Assembly (NCBI GenBank): GCA_937120495.1
Contig: CAKZJW010000133.1
Coordinates: 1-54,452, forward strand
Length of the DNA: 54,452 bases
Direction of reading: 5' to 3'
Source of the DNA: an uncultured Oligoflexia bacterium
GTDB taxonomy: Bacteria > Bdellovibrionota > Bacteriovoracia > Bacteriovoracales > Bacteriovoracaceae
Below, piece after piece: positions 25,862 through 35,179 of the stretch (position 1 is its first letter; the number at the start of each line of letters is the position of its first letter). The position numbers and the translations under genes are program-made. The notes below the pieces were generated by a model. The model saw only the letters and a program-made list of their open reading frames with translations, was not told the DNA's origin and ran no database searches.

Positions 25862-27574
25862 TTATTTAACTTGGCTTAATTCATATAATTTTTGATACTC
25901 ACCATTTTGAGACATAAGCTCAGCATGATTACCTTCCTCAACTTTAACACCTTCATTAAGGACAACAATTCTATCATAGTCCTGAATTGTTGAAAGTCTG
26001 TGTGCAACGGCAATAACTGTTTTATGCCCCGCAACTTTATCGAGAGCCTTTTGCACAACTCTTTCCGACTCATTATCTAGAGCAGATGTTGCTTCATCGA
26101 ATAGCATTATCGGGCAATCCCTCAAGAATGCTCGAGCAATTGTTAACCTTTGACTTTGACCACCAGAGAGTTTTAACCCTCTATCTCCAATATGAGTTTC
26201 AAGTTGCTTAGGCAGTGTATCAACAAATTCACTTGCATAAGAAACTTCTAAAGCATGGCTAATTTGTTCATCAGTATAAGTATTACCTGAAAGTAAATTT
26301 TCACGAACAGTATCATTGAATAAGAAGATATCCTGACTCACAAGTGCAAATACATCTCTTAAACTTTCAATCGTGTACTCTTTAATGTTTAAGCCATCAA
26401 TTAATATTTCACCCTGTTCAATATTATAAAGCCTCAAAAGAAGTGCTATTAATGTCGACTTCCCAGAACCCGATAATCCAACAAGACCAATTTTTTCACC
26501 CTTATTAATTGTAAGGTTAAAGTTTTTTAACACCGTATTTTTTCCATAAGAAAAAGTAATGTTTTTAAATTCAATTTTATCTTTAAACTCTTTAAGATCT
26601 TTAGTTCCACTATTTGTTTCTTCTGGCTCATCAAGAAGTTTAAAAATTCTGTCTGCTGCTGCCCTTGCTTGATTTAATTTTGTATTGGCTTTAGAAAACT
26701 TTCTTACAGGCTCCATAAATAAAGCTAACGAACCAACGAAACTCATAAACTCTCCGGCCGTAAGACCCGAGTCCTGACTTCTGTAGTAGGCCAAAATGAT
26801 AATAGTCGCAAACCCTAAAGCACCAACAGTTTCTACCATTGGATGAGAGTGCTCCTCTGCAGAATTACTTTTAATTTTATGACCAATAAATTTATTAAGA
26901 GCGATATCAAATCTTTCAACCATATAGGTTTGAAGATTAAATGATTTAATTATCTTTTGCCCATTTAAACCTTCAGAAGCATGATGAGTCATATCAGCAG
27001 TATCTTCTTGAGCTCGAGAAATATACTTTCTAATTCTTTTACCTGTTACAGTAAAAATAAAAGAGAAAAGAGGAACAAGTGCAAAGATTATGATCGTTAA
27101 TTTCCAATCATGATAAAAAGCAACACCCAAAAGACCAAGAGCAGTTATAGGCTCTCGAATTATCGCAAGACCGTGCATAAATGATTCAGAAAAAATCGCT
27201 GTATCATTTATCATGATCGAAAGAAGCTTTCCTTGTTTAGAATCTGAATAGAAACTTGCAGATAGATGTTGAAATTTTTGATAAATTGCTCGACGAATAT
27301 TACAAGTTGCTTGATCCACAACAGATCTCATTCCATAAAAGTGCATATAGCGAAACGGATAATTTAAAACAGCAAGTCCAATAACAATTCCTGCTAATTT
27401 AAAGGCCAAGTCTTCTGTTGCATTTGGATCAAAGATTCCATCAACGACATCTTTAATGAAATAGGCCTGATAAGCTTTAATGGCAGCAATTGGAAATGAA
27501 CAAATCGTCGCAATTATTGCGAGTCTTAGGTATGGCCTAATAAAAGGGAACATCAGTTTTAAAAGCTTAATCAT
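25862..27574 (-). CDS. msbA: MsbA-like lipid exporter ABC transporter
   Basis: An ABC half-transporter of about 570 residues: six transmembrane helices in the first ~310 residues, then the nucleotide-binding domain with Walker [11 protein letters not shown], signature [14 protein letters not shown] and Walker [13 protein letters not shown]. The architecture matches MsbA, which flips lipid A core across the inner membrane. The neighbouring heptose phosphatase gmhB supports a lipopolysaccharide role, but a drug exporter is not excluded. The start is set at ATG 27574 ([11 protein letters not shown]); longer frames overlap the divergent gene. Confidence 0.85.
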   Translation of the reverse strand: MIKLLKLMFPFIRPYLRLAIIATICSFPIAAIKAYQAYFIKDVVDGIFDPNATEDLAFKLAGIVIGLAVLNYPFRYMHFYGMRSVVDQATCNIRRAIYQKFQHLSASFYSDSKQGKLLSIMINDTAIFSESFMHGLAIIREPITALGLLGVAFYHDWKLTIIIFALVPLFSFIFTVTGKRIRKYISRAQEDTADMTHHASEGLNGQKIIKSFNLQTYMVERFDIALNKFIGHKIKSNSAEEHSHPMVETVGALGFATIIILAYYRSQDSGLTAGEFMSFVGSLALFMEPVRKFSKANTKLNQARAAADRIFKLLDEPEETNSGTKDLKEFKDKIEFKNITFSYGKNTVLKNFNLTINKGEKIGLVGLSGSGKSTLIALLLRLYNIEQGEILIDGLNIKEYTIESLRDVFALVSQDIFLFNDTVRENLLSGNTYTDEQISHALEVSYASEFVDTLPKQLETHIGDRGLKLSGGQSQRLTIARAFLRDCPIMLFDEATSALDNESERVVQKALDKVAGHKTVIAVAHRLSTIQDYDRIVVLNEGVKVEEGNHAELMSQNGEYQKLYELSQVK

Positions 27575-27619
27575 ATCAGGATAATAGCTTATTTGAGCAA
27601 ATCTTGCTACCATCAATTT

Positions 27620-28120
27620 ATGAGTAAAAAAGCCGTGTTTTTTGATAGAGACAACACTCTAATCATTGATAAAAACTATATGTTCGAGACAAAAGACCTT
27701 GAGTTTTACGAGGATAGTTTCTCAGCACTTAAGCTTATTCAATCTAAAGGATTTGAGCTTTTTATTGTGACGAATCAATCCGGTATTGGTCGAGGTTATT
27801 TTAGTATCGATCAAATGCACCTATTTCACAAAGCTATGCTCGATCGTTTTACGCAAGATGATATAGAGTTTAGAGCACTCAAATTTTGTCCTCATGCGCC
27901 TGATGATGGCTGTGATTGTAGAAAACCAAATCCCACTTTAATTCTTGAATGTATTAAAGAGTACGACATTGATACAAAAAATAGTTTTATGATTGGTGAC
28001 AAAGTGATCGATGCCCAGTGCGGTGAGAATGCTGGGATGACTGGGGTCACTTTAAATTCAAAAAAAGAAAGTAAATTCAAAGACTTTAAATCTCTCACTG
28101 AATTTGCAAATTACCTATAG
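27620..28120 (+). CDS. gmhB: D,D-heptose 1,7-bisphosphate 7-phosphatase
   Basis: A HAD-IIIA phosphatase of 166 residues. It has catalytic D9 and D11 (FFDRDNTLI), the second motif IVTNQSGIGRGYF, a zinc-binding loop with C-x-H...C-x-C (CPHAPDDGCDCRKP) and the acidic motif MIGDKVIDAQCG. GmhB makes D,D-heptose 1-phosphate for ADP-heptose and the lipopolysaccharide inner core. The start is ATG 27620; a TTG at 27593 adds nine residues and is less likely. It is divergent from the msbA-like gene, and its stop overlaps recO by 6 bp. Confidence 0.92.
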   Translation: MSKKAVFFDRDNTLIIDKNYMFETKDLEFYEDSFSALKLIQSKGFELFIVTNQSGIGRGYFSIDQMHLFHKAMLDRFTQDDIEFRALKFCPHAPDDGCDCRKPNPTLILECIKEYDIDTKNSFMIGDKVIDAQCGENAGMTGVTLNSKKESKFKDFKSLTEFANYL

Positions 28121-28933
28121 AGCAACCAGCATCGTCCACGTTTTAAAGTCTGTTTTTTGAAAGTTAAATTGATAGCAAAAATAACTAAATATGGCGTCGC
28201 AGTTTCCACGTGTCGTATCTTTAAAATCGAGAATTTGAGAAAATTTAAGAGACAAAGAATGAGTCATCCTCTTTCTAAGTTCAGCCGAGGCTTGTAGATC
28301 ATTAAATAAATTCTTATTCGACGAAATACTCTGATCAGCTTGCAATAAGCACTCTCTGCAGGTGAATCCACCATTTTGAGGCTCAAACTTCATAAGCTCA
28401 AATCCATCGAGTCCCTTGTGACAATAAAGGCAATCTTTTAGATCTGGTAAAATTCCTAGTTCATAGGTTAATTTTCCAAGAAAAAGAAAAAGATGGTCAA
28501 ACAAATTCACATCTTCTCCTTCGAGATTTTTATCTAAGTGAAATAAACTATTACTTACAATTTTAAAGACTCCAGCTTGATCTTCATCAGAAGCGTCCTC
28601 AGGGTCAAACTCGATTGCAATTTTTGAAGTTAGTTCGAATATAAAGCTCAATAGATAAAAAGCTTGGAAATTCTTTCTAATATGCTTTGCTTCCCAAACA
28701 AGGTTCCACTCCTTAGCAATTTGCATACTCTGGATGCCCTTTTTTCTCGCTGGTGCAAGTGTAACCTTAAGCATATAGCCAACTTCGAGTATGCTTCCTT
28801 TTTGAAGCTTTCCACCACCTCGACCGCCATAAAAATACAAGTCCACAACCTTCCCTGAGCGCAATAGAAGCTTGCCTATAATATCTCTATCTTTGTATGG
28901 AGTTTTATTTATTAAAATACCTTCTAAGTTCAT
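28115..28933 (-). CDS. recO: DNA repair protein RecO
   Basis: RecO loads RecA onto SSB-coated single-stranded DNA together with RecR. The 272-residue protein has an N-terminal OB fold (LEGILINKTPYKDRDIIGKLL), a helical middle and a CxxC...CxxC zinc site (CLYCHKGLD...CREC). The overall order fits RecO. It starts inside the end of the upstream helicase gene (29-bp overlap). Moderately divergent from textbook RecO. Confidence 0.85.
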   Translation of the reverse strand: MNLEGILINKTPYKDRDIIGKLLLRSGKVVDLYFYGGRGGGKLQKGSILEVGYMLKVTLAPARKKGIQSMQIAKEWNLVWEAKHIRKNFQAFYLLSFIFELTSKIAIEFDPEDASDEDQAGVFKIVSNSLFHLDKNLEGEDVNLFDHLFLFLGKLTYELGILPDLKDCLYCHKGLDGFELMKFEPQNGGFTCRECLLQADQSISSNKNLFNDLQASAELRKRMTHSLSLKFSQILDFKDTTRGNCDAIFSYFCYQFNFQKTDFKTWTMLVAL

Positions 28934-29924
28934 AGGGGTAGATCATATTTTTTAATTTCAATAAGAGCAAATAAACAATCGATAAAATGTTTTGTTTTTT
29001 AGGTATAAATTCATAATCATGAGTGAAAAGAGTAAAGCGTTCACCTCTTCTTCCTGCTCTACCACTCATCTGAATCCAAAAATCAAAGTTACTCACCTTA
29101 TAGGAAATATAAACAACTGATATTTTAGGTAAATTTACTCCGTGACTAAGTGCAGATGTAGAAACAATGAAATCGGGCTTTTCATACTTACTAAGCTCAA
29201 GACTAAATTCATTTGTTCCTCCTCCAATACAACTTAAAACAATTTTTCCCTCATCAATCAGTCTCTTTTTCACTCTCTCTACTTCTTGCCTATATTTGCA
29301 AAAAATTAGTTTTGTATGCTCTGTCTTCATAAGTGTTAATTCATCAAGAAGATTTTCTTTAAAATGATTAGGTATATAAGTAATTTTACATGGCCATTTT
29401 TTTAAACGATGATTTCCAAGATTAATCACATAATTTGAAAGACCCATTTGTCCTGTAAATGACTTCCACAAGCTTAGAAGATCCTCAGACATCGTGGCCG
29501 TAAGACTTAAGGTTGAAAATTCAAGAGATAGAATTGATTCCAAAGATTCAATTAATTTTGGTCGAAAGCTTTTCCCCCAATACATAAAAAGATGTATTTC
29601 ATCGAAAACAAAATGAGTATCCTTCTCAAAAGACTGCAAAAGACTCTCACTTAAAAGTTCAGGAGTTATAATTAATAGTTTAAATTTCAAACCATTTTTT
29701 AAAAGCTGTCTTGCCTCTGCTGCCGACTTTATCAGAACAACTCCTCCCAATGACTCAGCTCGAATATAAAATTCATTAGCCAAGGCTCTCAGTGGAGAGA
29801 GGTAAATCCATGATTTATTGGAGTTTTGCATCAACTCCAACAAAAGGGTGGTCTTTCCCCATCCAGTTGGAGCAATAAATAGAAGATTTGAACGATTATC
29901 CAGTAAGGTGTTAAATTCACGCAT
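28905..29924 (-). CDS. Small SF2 (Ski2/Hel308-like) helicase
   Basis: A compact superfamily 2 helicase of about 339 residues. Motif I is APTGWGKTT, Ia SPLRALANE, II DEIH, III LTATM, V STSALSHGVNLP and VI QMSGRAGRRG. Motifs V and VI resemble Ski2/Hel308 helicases, but there is no C-terminal winged-helix or ratchet extension. It overlaps recO by 29 bp, which suggests coupled expression and a recombination or repair role (inference). No Shine-Dalgarno is seen; TTG 29927 directly precedes ATG 29924. No in-frame ATG, GTG or TTG lies upstream before a stop. Confidence 0.85.
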   Translation of the reverse strand: MREFNTLLDNRSNLLFIAPTGWGKTTLLLELMQNSNKSWIYLSPLRALANEFYIRAESLGGVVLIKSAAEARQLLKNGLKFKLLIITPELLSESLLQSFEKDTHFVFDEIHLFMYWGKSFRPKLIESLESILSLEFSTLSLTATMSEDLLSLWKSFTGQMGLSNYVINLGNHRLKKWPCKITYIPNHFKENLLDELTLMKTEHTKLIFCKYRQEVERVKKRLIDEGKIVLSCIGGGTNEFSLELSKYEKPDFIVSTSALSHGVNLPKISVVYISYKVSNFDFWIQMSGRAGRRGERFTLFTHDYEFIPKKQNILSIVYLLLLKLKNMIYPYELRRYFNK

Positions 29925-30011
29925 CAATACAGTAAAGCAATCGACAAGCCAGATCTTGGCAAACTCTGAAAAATAGCTTAAAAATAAGTGAAATTAAATT
30001 AAGGAATTACC

Positions 30012-30269
30012 ATGCTTAGAAAAATTGAAAAAGTTCTTGATGATCAAATTAGACCAGCTCTTGCTTCACACGGTGGAGATATAGAAGTTGTTGATTTTGA
30101 TAACTCTAAGCTATTTGTAAAACTTACTGGTGGATGCCAGGGCTGTTCTTCTTCAAAAGCCACTTTAAAAGATGGTATTGAAAGATTAATTGTTGGGAAG
30201 TTTCCTGACTTTGTTCACGAAGTTGTAGATCTAACAGATCATGCAGCCGGTGATAAACCATTTATGTAA
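30012..30269 (+). CDS. NifU-like C-terminal domain Fe-S protein
   Basis: An 85-residue NifU/NfuA C-terminal domain. It has the conserved SHGGDIEVVDFD segment and the C42-x-x-C45 cluster ligands (GGCQGCSSSKATLKDGIE). Such proteins carry or hand on [4Fe-4S] clusters. AAGGAATTACC precedes ATG. It is divergent from the helicase gene and its stop abuts the DUF1223 gene. Confidence 0.95.
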   Translation: MLRKIEKVLDDQIRPALASHGGDIEVVDFDNSKLFVKLTGGCQGCSSSKATLKDGIERLIVGKFPDFVHEVVDLTDHAAGDKPFM

Positions 30270-30998
30270 TTAAAGATAGCCGCCAACAGACTGAACAACA
30301 TTGTGATCTTTATCTTTTATCCAAAAAACAACTCCCTGCTTTTTAAATTTTAATTTTTTATTTCTAAAAGTTCTTTTGAGTGTTAAGTCACAAGTATATT
30401 GGCTTTTATTTTTAGAAGCTTTAGCCTTTGCAATATGCCCAGATATAAATTCATGCTCCAACCTCTTCCCCTTGTTTTCACCACCGCGAATATTTGAAAT
30501 CACTCCACCATGAATATAGCTTCCTTCACAAAAGGAAGGTTTCGCTGCGATTGAAGAAAAAAATAGTTTTGCTTGATTTGTTTTTTCATTAAAAGAAGCC
30601 TTCAATACACCGACTTTCTTATTATCAAGAGTTTCTAGGTTATAATTTCTAGAAATTTCTCCGTCGATAACTATTTGTGGAGTGTAAACTCCCTTTTTAC
30701 GAATTAAGTGGTATTCCTTTTGTCTTTCAGTGAAGCCTTTTTGAGAAAAGGGGTCTTTCCACTGACTACCAAGCCAATTAAGGTCATCCCAGTATGTTAC
30801 GTGGAGTTCAATCGGAATAATTCGAGTCCATAGCAAATCACTTTCTTTAAAGTGATTTAACCACTTCTCTGCTTGAGGACAACTAGAACATCCTTCTGAA
30901 GAAAATAGTTCAATTAAATGAACCTTCTTTTCCGAAGAAAGAAAGTCTTTTGGGTAGCTGGAACTCATTAGAATTACGAATACAAACAAGTACTTCAT
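30270..30998 (-). CDS. Exported DUF1223 thioredoxin-like protein
   Basis: A 242-residue protein with a hydrophobic N-terminal segment (about 1-15) and a thioredoxin-like DUF1223 core. LIELFSSEGCSSCPQAEKWL carries the C37-x-x-C40 pair; VTYWDDLNWLG and VYTPQIVIDG follow. The redox partner is unknown. It follows the GGIGNGGD-type gene by about 40 bp on the same strand. Confidence 0.88.
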   Translation of the reverse strand: MKYLFVFVILMSSSYPKDFLSSEKKVHLIELFSSEGCSSCPQAEKWLNHFKESDLLWTRIIPIELHVTYWDDLNWLGSQWKDPFSQKGFTERQKEYHLIRKKGVYTPQIVIDGEISRNYNLETLDNKKVGVLKASFNEKTNQAKLFFSSIAAKPSFCEGSYIHGGVISNIRGGENKGKRLEHEFISGHIAKAKASKNKSQYTCDLTLKRTFRNKKLKFKKQGVVFWIKDKDHNVVQSVGGYL

Positions 30999-31037
30999 AA
31001 TATGAGTGAGCTAAATGTCGAACTTATTACAATAAAA

Positions 31038-32249
31038 TTAAAAGAACCCTATCGGCGTTTCTTTAGAATCAAAGATTACATTTTCAGGGTTTTTAACCTT
31101 AGAATCATGAATAAGGTATGGTCCTTTACAGTTCTCACCTCTTTCATCTGAAACGTATTCTCCATCATCAGACTTACACTTGTAATTCATCTTATAAAGA
31201 GCTTCAAATTTTAAACCAGTTACTTCTTTGAAGGTTCCGTTGTCATTAAAGTAGATCGTTGCTTTTTTATCAATAAGCTTATTTGCACGAAGAAGGTAAT
31301 TATCCATAACAAAGTTTATTCTTTTTGAAGCAAGCTTGTTTGGAAGTGTCAGAGACTTCATAACAGAGTCATTGAAACAAACGTTTGAGAAGTTTGTTTT
31401 TGCAAGGCCTCTATGCCAAGACGTGATCATTCGAAGTCTTTTTATATTTGCTCTTACAGTAACTGAATTTGTACACGCACTATCTTTTTCAAATGTAATC
31501 TTAGATTTTAGATTCACTTTAAAAACTTTATCAAAAACTAAAGAACTATTATTTTCAATTATATAATATTTCTTCTCAGTTGATTTAAGCTCTTTTAAAT
31601 AGCTCGCAAACGAATATGAATCAAATTCTTCTGATGCAATTAACCCGTTCATATATCGAGTTCCCTCAGAATCTTTTGCTCCATCTTCGAGCATTATTCT
31701 GTACCAAGCCTCATGTAAAATAGTCATTGCTTGATCAACAAGTGATAACTTCTTCCAAAGAGTCATATTGATTTCATATCTATTTTCACGAAGTCTTTGT
31801 GGAGTTTTTTGAGAAACAAGTTGTCTTAACTCACACCCCTCAGGAACAGTTCTATGTCTTGAGTCACTTATCTCTCCAACACTATCGGGACCGATATAAA
31901 TAACCTTACCTCTATATCTTTCTGCATTAGGACTGAACATCTCAAAATTTTCAAAGTCAGTAACCATTTCCATCGCGTAATCATAAAGCTTTTTTGCTGT
32001 ATATTTGTCTCTCAAAGAAAGCCTATCAACAGCTGTTAGGACGTATGAGCGCAAAGATTGCTTATCAACATTTTTATTATCTAGATTTATTGTTAACTCA
32101 TATTTTACTGAGGCTTCATAAGAATCAAGAAGTGTTACGTAGTCCTTACAAACAACTGCGTCTCCACCATTTCCAATTCCACCGCTTCTCGCAAAAGATG
32201 TCAGGCTAAAAACAAATGTACATACGAATAATAAATTTAAATTTTTCAT
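31038..32249 (-). CDS. Secreted GGIGNGGD-motif protein, function unknown
   Basis: A 403-residue exported protein. The signal peptide is about residues 1-19 (...FSLTSFA), followed at once by the glycine-rich SGGIGNGGDAVVCKD, a motif I associate with secreted proteins of Bdellovibrio-type bacteria. A possible His-Glu pair sits in MTILHEAWYR, but no full metalloprotease motif is present. Cys residues near the C terminus could form disulfides. The start is ATG 32249, with AGGACAC upstream. Confidence 0.8.
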   Translation of the reverse strand: MKNLNLLFVCTFVFSLTSFARSGGIGNGGDAVVCKDYVTLLDSYEASVKYELTINLDNKNVDKQSLRSYVLTAVDRLSLRDKYTAKKLYDYAMEMVTDFENFEMFSPNAERYRGKVIYIGPDSVGEISDSRHRTVPEGCELRQLVSQKTPQRLRENRYEINMTLWKKLSLVDQAMTILHEAWYRIMLEDGAKDSEGTRYMNGLIASEEFDSYSFASYLKELKSTEKKYYIIENNSSLVFDKVFKVNLKSKITFEKDSACTNSVTVRANIKRLRMITSWHRGLAKTNFSNVCFNDSVMKSLTLPNKLASKRINFVMDNYLLRANKLIDKKATIYFNDNGTFKEVTGLKFEALYKMNYKCKSDDGEYVSDERGENCKGPYLIHDSKVKNPENVIFDSKETPIGFF

Positions 32250-32354
32250 TGTGTGTCCTAATTTAATTTCTTTGCCTGACATATAACATATAAGCCTTTA
32301 ATTTCAGCTACTTTTGTAAAATCTTCACTTTTTTAAGAGCCCAAAGCTTTGATT

Positions 32355-33272
32355 TTACTGCTGAACCTTTACAGACTCATATACTTTTCTCCATTTTTTG
32401 AAAGCTTCTTTAGATGCATATCTAAGTTTTGAGTTTACCCACTTTGTCTGCATTGTACCTTTTCTAGCTGCAGCCTTAAGATCATTTGGTCCCCAAAAGT
32501 ACATATTTGCGTATTGAATATTACAAAACTCATTATTATAGTTATTCGACTCGTAATAAGCATTAATATTATTCATCTTTAAACATCTATAGTTTTTAAT
32601 CCCTGTTTTTCTTTCCATCTTTTTTGTAAACACTTTTTCCCAAGCTTCAGCTGATTTAGGTGTTCTTGTAAATTCTCTATCCATAACCATGAATTCACCT
32701 GCAACACTAACCATTGGAGCAACGTGGTACCACCATTTTTTAGAAACTTCTTCTCTATATCTCTTTGTATAAAAGATAAAAATTTTCATCGACTTGATTC
32801 CAAATCTATCATCCATTCTTTTAGACCAAATATAGGCTCTGTTATAACATTGAGAGCGATTTTTATGATCTTCCTCTAGTGATTGAAAAACATTGTTTGC
32901 TTCTTCATAAGAAGAAAGATCTGTTGGTGTGTAGTCAAGCATTGGATCGACGCTTAGGTTTTCAGTTGGATCAATATTTTTGTTTTTATTCAGAAGTTTT
33001 ACTGCTGTAATTTCCTCTACTTCATCTGTTACTTCAAATTCAATTCCCGATTCAATTTCTAGTTCTACTTCTAAGTTTTCATTTTGAGCTTTTTTAAGTT
33101 TTGCAACAAGTCCTGTATTCATTGGATTAACTTCAAAAACTCTTCCGTTCCAAGATACAAGAACGTCTGTATTATCTGTATTTGAAGTACCTTCTTCAAG
33201 TTGAATGATATTAGTTTTAATTCCAGCAAGCGCTGACATTGAAATTAGTGATAAGATTAATAGTATTTTCAT
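32355..33272 (-). CDS. Secreted protein-glutaminase-like enzyme
   Basis: A 305-residue exported protein with a signal peptide (about 1-16, ending ALA). The region at about 135-215 matches the layout of protein-glutaminase/deamidase proteins with a Cys-His-Asp triad: C142 in RSQCYNRAYIW, H183 in KWWYHVAPMV and D198 in FMVMDREFTRTP. These enzymes deamidate glutamine in proteins. The preceding part (about 20-130) looks like a propeptide or binding region. It sits in the same direction and close behind two paralogous small secreted genes. The family call is by motif layout only. Confidence 0.72.
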   Translation of the reverse strand: MKILLILSLISMSALAGIKTNIIQLEEGTSNTDNTDVLVSWNGRVFEVNPMNTGLVAKLKKAQNENLEVELEIESGIEFEVTDEVEEITAVKLLNKNKNIDPTENLSVDPMLDYTPTDLSSYEEANNVFQSLEEDHKNRSQCYNRAYIWSKRMDDRFGIKSMKIFIFYTKRYREEVSKKWWYHVAPMVSVAGEFMVMDREFTRTPKSAEAWEKVFTKKMERKTGIKNYRCLKMNNINAYYESNNYNNEFCNIQYANMYFWGPNDLKAAARKGTMQTKWVNSKLRYASKEAFKKWRKVYESVKVQQ

Positions 33273-33300
33273 TTTTGTCTCCGTTATATTTTTTTTAAAA

Positions 33301-33729
33301 TTAGTTACACTTTGGTAGTTTTTTAATCATTCTTTTAAATTTTCTTTTTACTTTGTAAGAAGATGCATTCCTATAAATATATTTCTCTCTGTGCGTATGC
33401 CATTTATCTCCAATTTTTTTAAAAGATAGACTTGAAATATAATGAGGAGTTGTTACCTCATTAAGAAATGCTTCAAAGTTACTGTTGATACCTGTTCCAC
33501 AGTTATAGACTTCACCCAATCCAAAATCGACCTGGATGTCTGCATCTTTCTTTGTTTCTGCAATGCTATGACCAGCATCGATTAATAAGTCCGCAAGTTC
33601 ATATAAACCGATTGAATCTTTTCCATCAGTTGAGATTGGCTTTTTATTTTCTAAATAGATTTTACATTTTGTACTTCCAGCAAATGCTGATATTGAAATT
33701 AATGTCATTAAAAGTATTATATTTTTCAT
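33301..33729 (-). CDS. Small secreted protein A, tandem paralogue
   Basis: A protein of about 142 residues with a signal peptide (MKNIILLMTLISISAFAG). It shares KxxADxxVxFxLGExxxC and the basic ending RKFKRMIKKLPKCN with the adjacent upstream gene, so the two are tandem paralogues. A Cys near the start and Cys at the end of the motif suggest disulfides. The GGAG site seven bases upstream supports ATG 33729. Unknown family. It ends 28 bp before the glutaminase-like gene. Confidence 0.75.
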   Translation of the reverse strand: MKNIILLMTLISISAFAGSTKCKIYLENKKPISTDGKDSIGLYELADLLIDAGHSIAETKKDADIQVDFGLGEVYNCGTGINSNFEAFLNEVTTPHYISSLSFKKIGDKWHTHREKYIYRNASSYKVKRKFKRMIKKLPKCN

Positions 33730-33750
33730 TTTTATCTCCGTTAGATTCAA

Positions 33751-34182
33751 TTATTTATTACACGTTGGAAGCTTTTTAATCATTTTTCTATATTTTCTTT
33801 TAAGCTTTCTTTCAGTTAGAATTTTGTAGATTTCTTTTGAGATATAATTTCTTTTCCCATCTCTTTTTTCCACAGAGATCCCTACCGAATATCTATTCGT
33901 AAGAAGGCCATCTACTAGAAGTCCAAAGTTACTAACATCGCCGTCATAACAATATTGAATTTCACCTAATTCAAACTTCACAGTAAAGTCTGCATCTTCT
34001 TTGTGATCTACAATATCGTAGCCTCGATCAAGAAGTAGGCCTTCAAGCTCATAATTTGTTACGTGATTTTTTACATTTACTTCGATTCCATGCTTGTTTT
34101 TAATAAAAACATTACATGCGCTTTCTTTTGCGAAAGTTGATAGTGATAAAGTTACTAAAATTAAACTAAAAATTGTTTTCAT
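33751..34182 (-). CDS. Small secreted protein B, tandem paralogue
   Basis: A protein of about 143 residues with a signal peptide (MKTIFSLILVTLSLSTFA). It shares YELEGLLLDRGYDIVDHKED...LGEIQYC and RKYRKMIKKLPTCN with the next gene, a clear tandem duplication diverged to perhaps a third identity by eye. AAGGAG precedes ATG 34182. No family recognised. It may head a transcript of secreted-protein genes. Confidence 0.75.
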   Translation of the reverse strand: MKTIFSLILVTLSLSTFAKESACNVFIKNKHGIEVNVKNHVTNYELEGLLLDRGYDIVDHKEDADFTVKFELGEIQYCYDGDVSNFGLLVDGLLTNRYSVGISVEKRDGKRNYISKEIYKILTERKLKRKYRKMIKKLPTCNK

Positions 34183-34254
34183 ACTGGGCTCCTTATTTTG
34201 TCTTGGGCCCAATATAGGTTAAGTATTAATGAAGTGCAGTAAAGATGAGTACAA

Positions 34255-34277
34255 AGTGGTTTCGATTTGAGACCACT
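34255..34277 (-). terminator. Candidate terminator of porin/FMN/membrane operon
   Basis: Immediately past the stop of the 4-TM gene, AGTGGTTTC-GATTT-GAGACCACT forms a 9-bp stem with one G-T pair and a 5-nt loop. The minus-strand T run after it is weak (TTTGT), so termination may be partial. Confidence 0.5.
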
Positions 34278-34278
34278 A

Positions 34279-34686
34279 CTAAATTTTCATTCTAAAATGC
34301 CATAAGTATATGAAAATCCATATAAATGAGAAGCCTAAATGTGAAATTTCTACATACTGTGTGTTTTCAAAGGCCATTTGAAGAAGATAACCGCTGAGGG
34401 TCATAAGAAAAAATAGTACCAAAAGCGAGATGCCTGAGAGCTTTCTTTGAGAATTGCCCTTCGTTAATTTCGGAATGATATGCTTTGAAAGTAGATAACC
34501 AAAACAAATTAAAAGAATAGGTACAGTTATTATGTGAAGATGTAAAAAAGTTGATGTGTACTCATGCGGCCTAAGACCAAATTCTGTTTCATTTTTAAAA
34601 AAGTATTTATAAATGAAATAAACAAGCCCTATTATTGAGACCAAGAGGTTACTTAGGGTAAATATTCTTCTTTCAAGTTTTGTCAT
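34279..34686 (-). CDS. Four-helix membrane protein, possibly haem-binding
   Basis: A protein of about 135 residues with four membrane helices, several carrying His (HLHIITVPILLICFGYLLSKH, SGYLLQMAF, SHLGFSFIWIFIYLWHF). The spacing of His in the helices resembles b-type haem membrane proteins such as DUF4405-like ones, but I cannot assign it. It overlaps the FMN-binding gene upstream by 14 bp and ends the operon. The start is set at ATG 34686. If haem-bearing, it could pass electrons to the FMN protein (inference). Confidence 0.7.
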   Translation of the reverse strand: MTKLERRIFTLSNLLVSIIGLVYFIYKYFFKNETEFGLRPHEYTSTFLHLHIITVPILLICFGYLLSKHIIPKLTKGNSQRKLSGISLLVLFFLMTLSGYLLQMAFENTQYVEISHLGFSFIWIFIYLWHFRMKI

Positions 34687-35179
34687 TGAGAATATTATCA
34701 ATCACAATATATTTTTGGACAAGCTTTTTTAAAGCATTTTGAGAAAGAGTTGCTCCTGTTAGCGAATCCACCTCAGATCCTTTTCGTTTTAAAAGATCAA
34801 TCCATTTAAGAGGAGGGAGATATTCTTTTGGCTCCATAAAAGAAGCGATTTCTATATAGGAAATTCTTTTATCTTTTACCTCAATGACTACTGTTTCATT
34901 TAAAGTTCTTACAATATGAGAGTCAATATAGATAAAGCTTTTTGAACACGAATTTTTATATCTTAATAAAAGTGATGAGACTTTAAAACCAAGTTTTTCT
35001 TCAATATTATTTAATTGATCTTTTTTTAAGAAAATATTTTCTTTTATTAATTTACACTCTTTATATTTAGCAGAGATCACATCTTGATAAGTTCTATTCT
35101 TAAATGCACAAAAGCCTGGAGAAATTCCCCAGGCTAGAGTACTTATTAAAATGAAAGAGTATGTTATCTTAGTAAACAA
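34673..35179 (-). CDS. Exported FMN-binding domain protein
   Basis: A 168-residue exported protein with a signal peptide (about 1-24, SFILISTLAWGISPGFCA). It carries the covalent-flavin motif D138-S-L-T-G-A-T144 (VDSLTGATLSQNAL), as in RnfG/NqrC FMN-binding domains, where the last Thr receives FMN from an ApbE transferase. No apbE is in the window. The start is TTG 35179, preceded by AGGA; no early ATG exists. It overlaps the porin gene by 11 bp. Confidence 0.85.
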   Translation of the reverse strand: MFTKITYSFILISTLAWGISPGFCAFKNRTYQDVISAKYKECKLIKENIFLKKDQLNNIEEKLGFKVSSLLLRYKNSCSKSFIYIDSHIVRTLNETVVIEVKDKRISYIEIASFMEPKEYLPPLKWIDLLKRKGSEVDSLTGATLSQNALKKLVQKYIVIDNILNDKT

